Shown: one piece after another, positions 49,625-61,522 of the stretch | Layout: each line of letters starts with the position of its first letter | Numbering within the stretch: position 1 is the first letter of the stretch | From: Daldinia sp. FL1419 | Lineage: Eukaryota; Ascomycota; Sordariomycetes; Xylariales; Hypoxylaceae | DNA: 64,000 nucleotides | Reading direction: 5' to 3' | NCBI GenBank assembly: GCA_025201765.1 | Contig: MU623353.1 | Location: 186,001-250,000, forward strand | Position numbers and translations under genes: made by a program | Notes under the pieces: generated by a model | What the model was told of the DNA's origin: nothing | What the model saw: the letters and a program-made list of their open reading frames with translations, nothing else | Database searches by the model: none

Positions 49625-50469
49625 GATTATCGAGTACCTAACCTATGATTAAAATAAGATCATTAAAACACATTATTCTCAGGTTTGACGAGGTGGAATA
49701 ACTGTGGGATAATACAATAATGGGATAATGGAATGAATGATGGGATTCTAATAAGGTTAGGAAACTTGATAAATTGATAAAGATGTAAGACTCTTAATTT
49801 TGATTGGCTATCCGTCTAGATTTCCAGGTTGACATGCAACACTAACCATGCTAAGTTAGATTGTGGACGCTTGGTGCAGGTGCAGCACAGTGCATGAGCC
49901 CAGACTTGGAAGCAAGCCTGGCAAGCTGGCAAGCTGGCGACCTAGCTGGAAACCGAAACCCAGGCGGAAGGTATCGGATTGAATAATTCCGATATCTTAC
50001 TTAAGCGTTCCATTTCGCTTGTAGGTACCTTCCCATCATAGGAAAGGTTCAATTCGTTTTTGTTACATGGAATTTGCGCAGTGACACCGACGAAGACCCT
50101 TTGACGTCTTTTCGTCTGCTCTTAATCCTTCTGGCCTTTTTGGCCGTAAAGTTCGGCACAATAATATCCCAAACATCAGCTTGAATCGCCGCAAGGTAAA
50201 CTTGTTGATACGCATCCAGGTTTAAAATTGATCAAATATGAGGGAATTCGAACAAATATCTGGGCACGGCGCATGTCAACTTCTAGAGTTTTAAAACTTC
50301 CAAGCGCCACATTATTTGACTCCGTTAGTCTACATCAAGATATTTTTACTATGGTGGAATTTGGGAACAGAATTGCTTTTTATCCGTCTCTTCTAAGTAA
50401 TATTGTGTACATTCAAATTTTCGTAATGATCTCATTATGAGGTATGCTCAGCTTAACCTCTAATTACGA
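49625..50469. other. Intergenic region, nothing recognised
   Basis: This is an AT-rich interval between two minus-strand genes, with a small run of repeats near 49915-49940 (AAGCCTGGCAAGCTGGCAAG). It includes the promoter of the CID protein. Confidence 0.45.
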
Positions 50470-51056
50470 CTAGGAGAACCGATCGCCTTTCGGACTCGTA
50501 AACGGCGTGCTACTCTCGTATTTGCTCTTTTCTATTACTTGTTGACCTTCTGTAGCCGGGGCATGGCGAGTTGGTGCTGGATCACGGCTCGCCTCTTGAC
50601 TTGGTGACCCGGCTGTGTCAGTTCGGGCTGGTGTGCCATTTCCATTCGCAGAGCCACCCATTGTCGATGCAGAGAGCGGCTGGCTAGGAACGTTGCTCGA
50701 GTATTCGAGAGAATCGATCATCTGCTTCTTTCGGCGGGTTTCCTCGAGGCGCGCAGCCCTATCGGCATTGATGCTCTTCTTCGCAAAGTAGTACGCTCCA
50801 GCACCAGCTAATAGCACAAGGGTGAGAAGAAAATCCACAGTGGCGCAACTTTAGTGTAAGTACATACCAACACAGAGGGATCCCCATCCCATCCTGTATA
50901 AAAAGCATTGACGATCAGTAAGATAATTCATATGGTGGCGCAACTGTTGCGATATCTTACCAGAACGATTTGGCCTAGGAAGAGAGAGAGTTAGCATCAT
51001 CGCGCTGGCTACCTGACATTGCCTTCTTTTCGTAAGGAGATACGTACTGTGTTCAT
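50470..51056 (-). CDS. Small single-span membrane protein with three micro-exons (DUF4748-like)
   Basis: Four exons: 51056-51048 (9 nt), 50974-50961 (14 nt), 50893-50868 (26 nt) and 50807-50470; 128 aa. All introns have GT donors (GTACGT, GTAAGA, GTATGT) and CTAG, ACAG or TTAG acceptors. Splicing gives MNTAKSFWMGWGSLCVAGAG followed by AYYFAKKSINADRAARLEE, a start I recall from a conserved fungal family (DUF4748-like). Residues about 9-26 form a hydrophobic span, followed by a basic helix and a disordered Ser/Pro/Thr-rich tail. An unspliced frame from 50838 begins MDFLLTLVLLAG and looks plausible, but it reads intron 3 as coding and loses the conserved start. The function is unknown; a mitochondrial location is possible but unproven. 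Confidence 0.85.
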
Positions 51057-52736
51057 CTTGAATATCGGATATAGGTGGTCAGGCAAAACTTGTTAATTCT
51101 CTCAATGTTGGTTGAGGAAAAAAAGAAATAGAAAAAGAAGAGGTGGGCAAATAAGGTAACGTGGGAAGCTCGAGAGAATTAAAATATTAAAAACATTTAA
51201 AGATCAATAAAGTCATAAAGTAGTACAGTCATAAAGTGGTACGTTTATTTTATGATATTCCGCTATCAGGTCAGGATAGAGTCGAGTACAACCCTGCAAG
51301 CACTCCCGTTGTTTTAGCGTGCCTTCATGGACGGCGGATTTTGTTGTTAGCCACCGTCCTACCTAAGTTAGACTTGTAGCAAGAGCTGGGCAATTTCCTA
51401 GGCTTGTTTAACTGCTGAACCTCATGCCCGGGGGCCGGGGCTGGTTGGCTGTCGAGTGGTTCAGCATTTAGGGTAACTACCCAGTACCGGTAACCGGGGC
51501 TTACCAATGACAGGACCTATGACATGCAATAGGCCGGCACCTGTAACTTCACACCCAGTCGCGTCAGTCTCTAAATTTTTCATTTCGATCAACGACAAAC
51601 GGGCAGTGCATGCCCAGATGTACATGTGGTTATTTACATGTATATAGCTACTTAAAGATACGACGAGGTACTCGCAATACATATATTAGTATGCGTATCA
51701 AGCACCTAGACCCACGAAATAGGTACTTGAATAATTGTTAGAAAAGAGGAGCTAAACCGTGATAAAGTTAAATGTTGCATAGGGGAGAGAGTACCTATTA
51801 CGTAGTGTTTATAGGTACAATATACAATATAGATCCATTACCTAGGTATATGGGTGCTAGAGGTACGCAAAAGGTAGTATTAAGTTTGCACTACATGTAC
51901 AACTGGGTATTGTACACCTCCATTTTGACCAAATCTAAAGGGGAATATTCAATGCGCCTAAAGATCTGCATTTTGGTAGTACAAGTATCCAAAGTAGCCA
52001 CTCACTAGAGGTTTCGCATGTCTGGGGACTCCAAAGGAGAACCCAAATTAAAACGCTCGTTAACCCTCGAGAGAAGAACCGCGTACCATGTAACATGCAA
52101 CATTCAACATACTTTTTCCAACTTAGTTGGAACTCCGAATAATAACTTTCTTTTCGTATGACCACATACACGTTACTTCGGGAGACTGCGCCTCATTTAT
52201 TACATTTTGCTATTTGCTAAGCTATATTGTCGTTACGTGACAGCGTTGCAACTTTCTACATACCTAGGTAGGTATCTATGTGTGTATGAAAGCTCGACGT
52301 TGCAACGTTCAAAAAGTACAATAAAACTAGGGGAAAAAAAAACCACAAAGGGTCAAAATATGACTACAATTAGCGGCCAAAGCATCCCATCGAAAATTAT
52401 AATTATCAGTCCGACAGTATCATCTTTCTTATCCAACCAAAACCATAAGATTTAAAGATCTGATCGGTTTAATACGACCACGTGCTCATTCATTCGTTTC
52501 GACATCATTTGGCACTATTTGAAATATCTACGCACCGAGCACTAACGAAGTGGCGTCCATTCAGCTTCTAATTTCTGAACCTTGACCTTGGTCTCCATCG
52601 CTAAAAATCCACGGTTCGACAGCTACCGAATTATTTGGTTGGATGATCCCGGGAGGACTAGCTTTGTCAGTTAGTGATGCTGTGGGAGTACAAGGGGCGG
52701 CATATTGTAGGCTTATAGAGACTGCCCCTCATCATC
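51057..52736. other. Divergent intergenic region, nothing recognised
   Basis: This interval holds the promoters of the micro-exon gene and the 5-phosphatase gene. ACCTAGGTA motifs occur near 51841 and 52263. Short open frames lack protein character. Confidence 0.5.
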
Positions 52737-55700
52737 ATGGAATCCAACGGTCAAGATGGACCTGACGGCTCGTCCTTGGTAAGAGATTCCCCCTTCTTGG
52801 TGCTGTATACATGTTATGATATTAACTAGAGAGATAGAGACCAGTCTCATCCTTGAGGTCCCATTTTGAGAATATGAACAAGCCCAAGGATGGTCCAGTA
52901 GCAACTCAATCCCAATCCCAACCACAACCCCCACCTCCGCGAAACCAGTCGCCGTCCCCAAAACCTCCTCCGATACCAGATACAAGACCTACCCGGAGTG
53001 TAAATATACCACCGGATAATGGAAGGCCTAAAGCGAAAGAAGTCCTGAATTCTACCCAGATCGCGAACCCCTCGCCGTTAAGCCCTAGACCTGTCAAACC
53101 CCCTGCTGTTCTGGTTGAACCCCCCCAATCACCACCGAAATCAAGACCACTTTCTGCCATACGAACCGATACAAGTGCTCATCTTATACCCGATTCTTCA
53201 AAGACTTCCGACTCTCAAACTACTGCACCTCGGCCCTTGAAGATTTCTAGCCGACCGCATACACCTATACTCGAGCCTGGCCGATCCCCTAGGCTCGCCG
53301 CCACACAACCGCCATCGCCACCACCTCCTCGAAGATCAGCTGAACTGAGAAGGGAACGTGAATCTAGGGCATCGCCGCCGATTCCTCCACCAGTGAATCG
53401 TGCCGAAAAGCCAGCCAATAGACTCTCGAGGCTGATGGAAAACGCCCATAAACTGGAATTGACAGAGAGACGTTCACCGTTTAATAGCCCTCCTTCTAGC
53501 GGTAGCAGCCCTGATCGCGAAGAACCGCCAGTACTTCCAACTCGACCAGCGCGACCGCCAGTTCAAACTTCTGTACCGAGAACCAATGCGATACCTTCAG
53601 GTTCCGAGCCTCCCCCAGTTCACCATACAATCGCAACTATACGTCGAGACCATGAAGTCAATGGTCATATTAGATCACCTGTCACTCCTCAGTTCGCGGA
53701 CGACCGACCTAGCCTTCCAGCTCGGCCACAGACTGTCACGGACCCAGCGTCCGCCCGGATTCCAGCAAACACAGCCGCGAGGCCACCGCCTCGACCTCCA
53801 AGACCTGTCGTCGCTACTGCCAATGCAGCCACAGAAACCCCCCTATCTCCTCAGCCCAAACGCATAGTTTCAACACCTACAGGTCAATTTGCGCCTCCTC
53901 CATCACGAGCTCACGGAAGATCCTCGACGGTAGATAGGCACTCAGAGAAGGCCCCAGCCGAATTCCACGGTTCTACGAGAAGGCTTGGAATAGCTGATGG
54001 GGACAGCCGTCCTCCAGAATCTCCAGGCCCTACTTCCACAGGTCACGTAGAGATTGTAGCTCAATTCCCGGATGCCACAAAAGTGAACCGGCGACCTCCT
54101 TTGATTAAACAAGGTACTCATGAAATTCATACCAAGTACGATACCAGGATATTCGACGTTTGCGGGCAGTATGTATGTACTACGGGCCATCTTACTCGAG
54201 TCTGGAGCCTGCTCGATGGTGAGCTTCTCATGAGCTTTGCTCACGGAGAGGGTATCAAAGCGACAGCCGTGGCGTTTAAACCCACTTCGGATATACAGGA
54301 TGAAGGGACACGGATTTGGATCGGCAACAGTGTTGGCGAGATTATAGAAGCTGATGTCACATCTCAGAGTATCACGGAGAGCAAGACGAACGCTCATGGA
54401 CGATACGAAATAGTCAAGATTTATAGGCACTACAACGAGATGTGGACTTTGGACGACGGAGGGACCTTGCACGTTTGGGGGCCAGAGATTGACGACGTCC
54501 CAAATCTTGGTGGCAATCCTCATCAGACATATAGGTTACCCAAAGGACATACCTTTTCGATGGTAGTTGGTGAAGAATTATGGCACGCGACAGGCAAAGA
54601 AATTCGCATTTTTACGCCTACTGCCGGCGGCCGGAACCAACTACAAGTCCTTATGAGGCCTTTGGTTTCAGAAGGGGCAGGCGAAGTAACATCCGGAGCT
54701 CTTCTTAAATCGCAGCCTGGAAAGGTTTTTCTCGGCCACAACGACGGCAAAGTCAGCATCTATTCTCAAAAAGACTTCACATGCCTCAGTGTGCTTAATG
54801 TCAGCTCCTATAAGATCAATTCTCTAGCCGGGGTGGGCAATTATATGTGGGCAGCGTTCAATACCGGGAAGATTTGTGTGTATGATGTTGCAGAGTCGCC
54901 TTGGGTTATAAAAAAGGATTGGCAGGCTCATGATAACCCGGTTATAAAGATCATCGCCGATTCCGCAAGCGTCTATAAGCTCGACCGCTTCCAGGTCGCT
55001 ACCCTCGGAGCTGATAATACGATCAAGTGTTGGGATGGCTTACTCCAGGACGACTTCCTAGAAAACGAGATGAAATCGCTCGACACACAATATTGCAAAT
55101 TCGAAGACATCAAACTCTTGGCAATGACGTGGAATGCCGGAGCTTCAACTCCAAACAGTCTTAGATATTCCGAGTCCGATGCCATGTTTATGCAAAATTT
55201 GCTGCAGTCGAGCGACTCTCCCGACATTCTTGTATTCGGGTTCCAGGAACTTGTCGATCTAGAAGATAAAACCGCGACGGCAAAGCGCTTTTTTAAACCG
55301 AAGAAAAAAGACGCTTCAGACCAAGAGAAGATGAGCCACCAATATCGAGATTGGAGAGACTTTCTCATCAGATGCCTAGACGACTATATGCCCGCCGAGC
55401 ATCTTTATCATCTTCTTCACACAGCAACTCTAGTCGGCCTCTTCACTTGCATATTTGTGAAGTCGACTCTCCGCGATCGTATACGAAATATCAACGGTTC
55501 CGATATAAAGCGTGGAATGGGAGGTCTGCACGGCAACAAAGGTGCTATTGTGGTGCGGTTTATGGTGGATGATACTTCGCTCTGCTTCATTAATTGCCAT
55601 CTTGCGGCCGGACAATCGTCTGCGAATCAACGCCATAACGACATTGCTGCAATTATGGAGACCGCTCTTCTTCCTGTGGAACGTGACCCAAGTGTTCGTA

Positions 55701-56212
55701 TTGACAGTTACATAGGTGGCGGCGACGGTACGATGGTTCTTGATCATGAACTGTGTCTTCTTAATGGCGATCTCAACTACCGCATCGATACCATGTCGCG
55801 GGATACGGTTGTGATTGCCGTAAAGCAAAATAATTTAGCCAAACTCCTTGAACGTGATCAACTCCTTGTAGCTCGTCGGAGAAACCCGACGTTCAAACTT
55901 AGGGCGTTCGATGAGATGCAAATCGAGTTCCCCCCTACGTATAAATACGACGTAGGAACGGATAATTACGACACCAGTGAAAAGAAGCGCTCCCCAGCAT
56001 GGTGCGATCGCCTCCTTCACCGAGGTTTTGGTAGAATACAGCAGCTTGAATACAGGCGACACGAGGTCCGGGTATCGGATCACCGGCCCGTGACTGGCCA
56101 GTTCAGGTTCACTGTTAAGTCTATCTCACCTAAGAAGCGGACGTTGGCTTGGGCGGATTGCCAACAACGCTTCGAGAACCTCAAGGAGAAGGAGGCAAAC
56201 GCAGAGAAGTGA
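52737..56212 (+). CDS. WD40-inositol polyphosphate 5-phosphatase
   Basis: Two exons, 52737-52778 and 52838-56212, give 1138 aa. The first junction (GTAAGA donor, ATAG acceptor) joins MESNGQDGPDGSSL to RPVSSLRSHFENM. Residues about 15-420 are Pro/Ser-rich with many PPxP segments, probably SH3-binding or disordered. A WD40-like propeller follows (about 430-760). The catalytic domain (about 775-1115) has WNAG (from 779), FGFQELVDLEDK, GGLHGNKGAIVVRF, NCHLAAG, LNGDLNYRI, PAWCDRLL and SDHRPV, the magnesium-dependent 5-phosphatase signature, so removal of the 5-phosphate from phosphoinositides is expected. A last intron from GTGAGT at 56211 could extend the C-terminus by a few residues; I kept the simple stop. 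Confidence 0.9.
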
Positions 56213-57538
56213 GTCTAATTCTCTATTTTTTTTTTCTGTGTATTTGATATAGTTGCTAACTATAGGCTAGGCTTTATTATCTTACGCAAGTTATTGGCTA
56301 TGATTCGGATACGAGCATGAGGTTGATACGCGAAAACACTGCCAGGTAACAAATAAGCTAGAGCAGGCCTACCCGGGAGAATAATGTGATAAGAGAACGA
56401 GGTCTGCCTCTCCTTGAGAGGTTAGAAGAGTAATGTGGAGAGCGGAGATGCTTCTAACACCCGAAAGAATACGAAGCAGGTTCAAGAAAATAGAGAGCCA
56501 GCGTGACGAATAATTACGATGTAGCACGACAAAATGTTGGCGAATCCGCCATCCAAGGCGGACTGTTTTCAATGCCTGGTATAGATGGTTGGGCTTATGA
56601 ACGACAAATATTGTCGATGTTTGAAGAAGCGACGAAAAAAAAAACATAACTGTAGACAATCAAGATAAATAATGAATTCTGGAGAGGGATTATGGAACCT
56701 CTCGATTGATGAAATATCCCAATCATGCTCGGTCAATATACATACATTCCATTAATCTTATAAGTTGGTATCTGGGGAATAATACGTAACGGGGGTGTCC
56801 GTCATCGGTCTGCCTCTTAATTGGTCTATTTTGAGCCCTTTCTAGGGATATTATTATGTGACCCGCCCGGTATCTATAAAATATAACTTTAACCTAGGTA
56901 AGTATATCTACTTATATATATACATATCTCTCTCTCTCTCTCTCTCTCATCTTCCTCCCTCTCAATCCGAATCTAGATTTATGCACCCAGATAAGCTAGC
57001 ATATCATAACTCCAACAAAGGGCAAAAGATAGGTATTTTAAAGCAAGCTTCCGTACTATATATTCTCAACCTACCACCTAATACTTGCCATGTCTAAAAG
57101 TTGCGAAGAGATCAATGTACTTACCTCTTTACTACCCACCTTACATAGGGCAGGTAATCAATACTACTCGTATTTTGCCCTTTAACTTTTTAGTTCAAGT
57201 CTTATGTGGAGTCGGCCGTCCTAGCGAACCTTGAAGGTTTCCCGATTTTTTCCTCTTCCCGTTTTCTTTGACGTAAAAAGGTATTACGAATTCCAGGGAC
57301 CGGGTTCCGATATAGCTCTTGGTTATTCTCGGTGCTGTTCTCTTACATCTTGGCCGACCCGACGGGCTTGCCATTTACAAGAAGGGACTTTAGTGAATAG
57401 TGTTGGATTTTAAGTCTGGTTAATTGACAATTAAGGGCGCGTGGAAAATATCCTTCAAAAAGTAACTTATAAGAGCAAAAAGCCGACGGATATCCTTCTC
57501 TATTTCTACCATCCATTCGGTCATTTATAACTGCAACG
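56213..57538. other. Intergenic region with a CT microsatellite
   Basis: A CT dinucleotide repeat of about 11 units lies at 56927-56948, next to an AACCTAGGTA motif (56891). No gene was recognised. It contains the asparaginase promoter. Confidence 0.5.
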
Positions 57539-59447
57539 ATGGGTGGCATCATTGCTGCTACGAACGGCAACGCCGAAGTTACTACATACCCCGAGTCGAG
57601 AGTGCTCATCATCATCACTGGGGGCACGATATGCATGCAGCCTTCGGCGGGAGGTCTCGTTCCTGTTGACGGATTTCTGGATAATGCCATGGCGCCGCGT
57701 CTATCCTTTAATGATATGTCAGAAAGGGGTACGTTCTATTTTCTAGTCACGATATATATACCTATATAATGTATAGATCAGGCACGAACATCGAGTTAAT
57801 TGGCCGGGAAAAGTCAAGTTATGGCTCGGTGTTCGATATAAGGATGGGGATGAAACGGCGAGGTTGTTCCTAAGACTCTACGATACCGTCTGGACTTTGT
57901 AATATTCGGGTACTTTGACAAGTAATAATAGCTAACCCGGTACAGTCCCATTAACCGCGGTGAAGGACGGGGTCCAGGTCACCATCGACAGCTTACGCAC
58001 ACCCCCGAGTTCGTACTCGAGACATATCCGCTACGGCGCTCTTGAGTTCTCACCACTATTGGACTCTTCTAGTATAAGCAGTTTTGGCTGGACTCAGATC
58101 GCCACAACCATCAAAGCTAATTATCACTTATTCGATGGATTCGTGGTGTTACATGGGACGGATTCCCTGTCTTATTCGGCTTCAGCGTTGTCTTTTATGT
58201 TGGTATGTGGACATCGAAACTATCAATATAGCTCGAACGGATTTCTTCGATGAAATTGCAAGTTTTTCGACATCACTAACGCTCATATACAGGAAGACCT
58301 AGGCAAGCCAGTAATATTGACCGGCTCGCAAGCCTCTATCTTTGCACTTCAGTCAGACGCCGTCGACAACTTACTCGGCTCTCTCATCATAGCCGGCACC
58401 TTCGCAATCCCCGAAGTATGCCTATTCTTCCACCACACGCTATTCCGTGGAAACCGTACGACCAAGATTTCAGCATCCTCATTCGAAGCTTTCGCCAGCC
58501 CTAATTGTGCGCCGCTGGCCAAGGTTACTAGTCTCGGCGTCGACGTAAACTGGTCTCTCGTACGGCGGCCAACTAAGATTGCTCAGTTCCGCGTTACCTC
58601 GTACGTGGACACCGCGCATGTGGCTTGCGTGCGTATCTTCCCAGGTATCAAGCCTGAGATGGTGGATTCTGTGCTCAGGGTGCCGCACTTGCGCGGGCTT
58701 ATCCTCGAAACATTCGGGATGGGGAACGCCCCTGAGGGCGTCGACGGCAGTCTCACCAAAGTCATCGCCGCAGCCGTCCAGCGCGGTACCATCATCGTCA
58801 ACGTCAGTCAGTGTCCCAACGGATTCGTATCACCACTCTACGCGCCCGGATTCACCCTCGGTCGAGCCGGCGTTGTATTCGGCCACGATCTTACCTCCGA
58901 AGCCGCACTCACCAAGCTCTCGTACCTTCTCGCATTACCCCCCGGACCCGGCGGCGAAGGAGACAACGCGGCGGAAATCGTAGCGCGCATGAGCCGATCC
59001 CTCCGCGGCGAACTAACCGAACTCGCCGCCACACCATCTTTTGCACACCCATCGGCCGGCCTAGACACCTCCTGGGCGGAACGTCTTTCCGGCCCGGAGA
59101 TAGCGTTCACGGCGCTAGGAAACGCGATCGCATCAGGCAACCTACAAACCACCATCGAGATCCTCGAAGCCGCGGACCGGGACGAGGGAGACGAAGGACC
59201 GATGGTGCTCCTCCGACACGCGGATTACATGGGCAATACGGCGGTGCATCTGGCGGCTCTGGGACCGGAACCGGCGGTGCTGAAGGAATTGCTGGTTAGG
59301 GGGGCGAGCGTGCACGCGCGGAATCGCGCGAATAATACGCCGTTGTACCTGGCGCAGAGGGCGGGGAACGAGGGGTGTGTGAAGTTGTTGGAGGAGGCGG
59401 GAGGGATGCTGTGGGTGGAGGAGAAGGGGAGTGAGGTGGTGGCTTGA
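57539..59447 (+). CDS. Asparaginase with C-terminal ankyrin repeats
   Basis: Three exons, 57539-57728, 57946-58202 and 58293-59447, give 533 aa. It is a bacterial-type-I-like L-asparaginase hydrolysing asparagine to aspartate and ammonia. TGGTI (27-31) supplies the first catalytic Thr and HGTDS (133-137) the second Thr-Asp pair; both lie in different exons and appear in order only after splicing. The TGSQASIFALQSDAVDNLL segment, typical of the family, begins shortly after the third exon's start. Two ankyrin repeats occupy about 455-525 (GNTAVHLAALGPEP and NNTPLYLAQRAGNEGCVKLL). The same enzyme-ankyrin order is known in eukaryotic cytosolic asparaginases. No signal peptide is seen, so it should be cytosolic. 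Confidence 0.93.
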
Positions 59448-60118
59448 TAGTATGCGGGAACAGTCCTGAGGGATTGGAGATATTGGAGATATTGATGCTA
59501 TTTTTCGTTCATACCGCTAGGTTAGAGTTCTTGGTTCGTCTTCTTGTAGACTTGGGCTCGCTCTACGAGGCTACCGCGATAGGGTCGAGGCACTACTCGC
59601 TTGGACGCGGCGCGTGGTACATTACATAGATTTGGGAAGATGGTAAAGATGATATGATATACGGTATATTGCCCACGACATAGAGGATAGACTGGATTGG
59701 GATATTGCATGCCTACCTAGGTAGGTAAATACGCAAGATTGGTGTATGGGAAGATTGTGTTGATAATCCTTAGGAGAAGTGGATTATTTATGTCTAGAGG
59801 TCATCTGCCCGAACATAGCAGCGCACGTTCGTAGCACGATAAATATTTAGGTTAGGATGTTCTCTTTGAATACAGCAGCTATTATTATATAGGCCTGTGC
59901 TTAGTTTCTTTGCATATGATATATACCTAGGTAGGTATATACCAAAAGTAATGATACCTTCTTGCCTACGATAATATCAGTACGGTCTGACCTATCAAGG
60001 ACACTAGCCAGTCGACCTTGATTCGACAGGATATTACAGAAAGAAAGAAAAAAAGAAAAAAAAAGGAAAAAAAATAGGAGGTTGCTTATCCCAGTTGACT
60101 GGGAAGCATCAGGAATTG
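59448..60118. other. Intergenic region with ACCTAGGT palindromes and a tRNA 3' trailer
   Basis: Two CCTAGGTAGGTA motifs lie near 59717 and 59927. An A-rich tract at about 60040-60074 reads as T-runs on the minus strand and would terminate RNA polymerase III downstream of tRNA-Lys. Between them, CCCAGTTGACTGGG (60091-60104) can fold into a small hairpin in the tRNA trailer. Confidence 0.5.
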
Positions 60119-60256
60119 AGCCCGATGCGGGGGTCGAACCTTGAAGGTGATGTTAGCATGCGATGATATTGCGGAACCTCGGAACCAGAGGAATATGAAC
60201 TTACCCGCAACCTTGAGATTAAGAGTCTCACGCTCTACCGATTGAGCTAACCGGGC
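60119..60256 (-). tRNA. tRNA-Lys(CTT) interrupted in the T stem
   Basis: Exon parts are 60256-60205 and 60139-60119. Joined, they give an exact 73-nt cloverleaf: acceptor GCCCGGT/ATCGGGC, D arm GCTC...GAGC, anticodon arm TGAGA-CTCTTAA-TCTCA with anticodon CTT, variable loop AGGTT, T arm GCGGG-TTCGACC-CCCGC, discriminator T. There is no intron at the usual position 37/38. Instead 65 nt interrupt the T stem between positions 52 and 53. The A box and the B box (GGTTCGACCCC, rebuilt at the downstream boundary) are intact in the DNA, so polymerase III could transcribe the gene. T-runs follow about 45 nt downstream. Confidence 0.85.
60140..60204 (-). other. Candidate mRNA-type intron inside tRNA-Lys
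   Basis: This 65-nt segment starts GTAAGT (60204-60199), has a branch-site-like GCTAAC at 60157-60152, and ends CAAG (60140), with the branch A 13 nt from the last base. These are the normal fungal spliceosomal signals and a normal fungal intron length. Excision restores the tRNA exactly. A one-base shift of both boundaries gives the same product. Confidence 0.75.
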
Positions 60257-61089
60257 GGTTATTGAGTGAGAATTTGCATCGTTTTTACCTGTTATAATTA
60301 TAGCTTGTGCGAAGGAAGAGGGTTTGTTTGATGTCGAGCTAACCGGTCCGATTTGATAAATTTTCTACATAACAAGGAGCTATCCTAGTGGAACCTGGTT
60401 TTTTTTTTGGGCGGGGTGCAGTACAATATGGTGGGGGTAATTGGGGCCTGTAGGGGTTTTTTTTTTGTAGGGCGTAAAAGAGAAGAGTCAGGGTCCGGAG
60501 GTTCGGGACGGCCGGTAAGTTACATCTACAAAATTTTTTAAATTTTTTTTTTTTTCATATGCATATCTCCCATAGTAATAATTGAAATATAAATGGCGGA
60601 GATAAAAAAGACCAGGATATTTTATTTACCTCGAAGTGCACGAGGGATATCTTACAAAAGGTCGTATACAAGTTATTGACGTTGACAGCTAGCTTATAAG
60701 TGATACACCGAGCTGTCCACGTCTATTGTAGATTCGGTTTCATATAAGAATAAGACAATAGCTAGTTATAGAGGAAGAGAAACTCCGTATAGAATATGTC
60801 CTGTATCATGCGAGTTAGGCATAGATTATTGCTTCACTTATAATAATTGATGCCGGCGTAGTAGTCATGATATCAATCAACTCTCTGAGGTTCGTTGGTA
60901 TTCCACGTCAACTTACACCGGCCAGGACATGGAGCCCACGTAAAGTGCGAGGGCATGCTCGCAGTCGATTATTCTAGAACTAGTATTAATTATACAAACA
61001 ACATATGGTAATAGCAAAAGCTACCTATATAACACTACTGTGCAGTCGGTCCATCATCCAATGGGTCTTCACTCACGAAGGTTCCCATA
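60257..61089. other. Intergenic region between tRNA genes
   Basis: Several T-runs of 9 or more occur at about 60401-60557, separated by G-rich sequence. The rest is AT-rich. No RNA or protein gene was recognised. Confidence 0.45.
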
Positions 61090-61191
61090 GGCCGCTTGGC
61101 CCAATGGTAAGGCGTCTGACTACGACCGAGCATGGTTAAACATGCTTGACAAGTTATCAGGAGATTCTGGGTTCGAGCCCCAGGGTGGTCA
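61090..61191 (+). tRNA. tRNA-Arg(ACG) with a canonical intron
   Basis: The gene reads acceptor GGCCGCT/GGTGGTC, anticodon stem CTGA/TCAG with loop CT-ACG-AA, and T arm CTGGG-TTCGAGC-CCCAG, with discriminator A. A 30-nt intron (61126-61155) follows the base 3' of the anticodon, the standard 37/38 position. Several G-U pairs are in the acceptor stem. TTTTTT at about 61200 ends the transcript. The anticodon ACG would be modified to ICG to read CGN codons. Confidence 0.88.
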
Positions 61192-61522
61192 ATTTATCCT
61201 TTTTTCCCCTTTTTCTTTTTAGTCTCTGCCAGTAACCCGACGTGGTTGTTCGTAGAGACGGTGCAGGCACCTAAGGGTTTGCTTATGGTTCCATATTATG
61301 GATCTATAGCGCGAGCACCTATGCTACATACCTAGGTTTATCCCTTTTTGGTCAAACTAACAAATCTGAAGATAATTCGAATAGCTCGTTGTTTGATATG
61401 CGAATGTCATATTAAGACGGCTTTTCCTAGAGTGTTTCGCTTGATACAGGCTCTATATACATATACTACCACAGTTAGCCTTCAACCAATCATATCAGGG
61501 CGTTCGATTATGAAGCTTTAAA
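61192..61522. other. Spacer between two tRNA genes
   Basis: It begins with the tRNA-Arg T-run terminator (61200-61219) and contains an ACCTAGGTTT motif near 61331. Nothing else was recognised. Confidence 0.4.

Noticed and set aside
50470..50838. Unspliced 122-aa reading of the small membrane protein with a signal-like start
   Set aside because: It translates intron 3 and loses the conserved MNTAKSFWMGWGS start that splicing restores.
60091..60104. CCCAGTTGACTGGG palindrome as an independent small RNA
   Set aside because: It is short and sits in the 3' trailer of tRNA-Lys; no box motifs of snoRNAs were found nearby.
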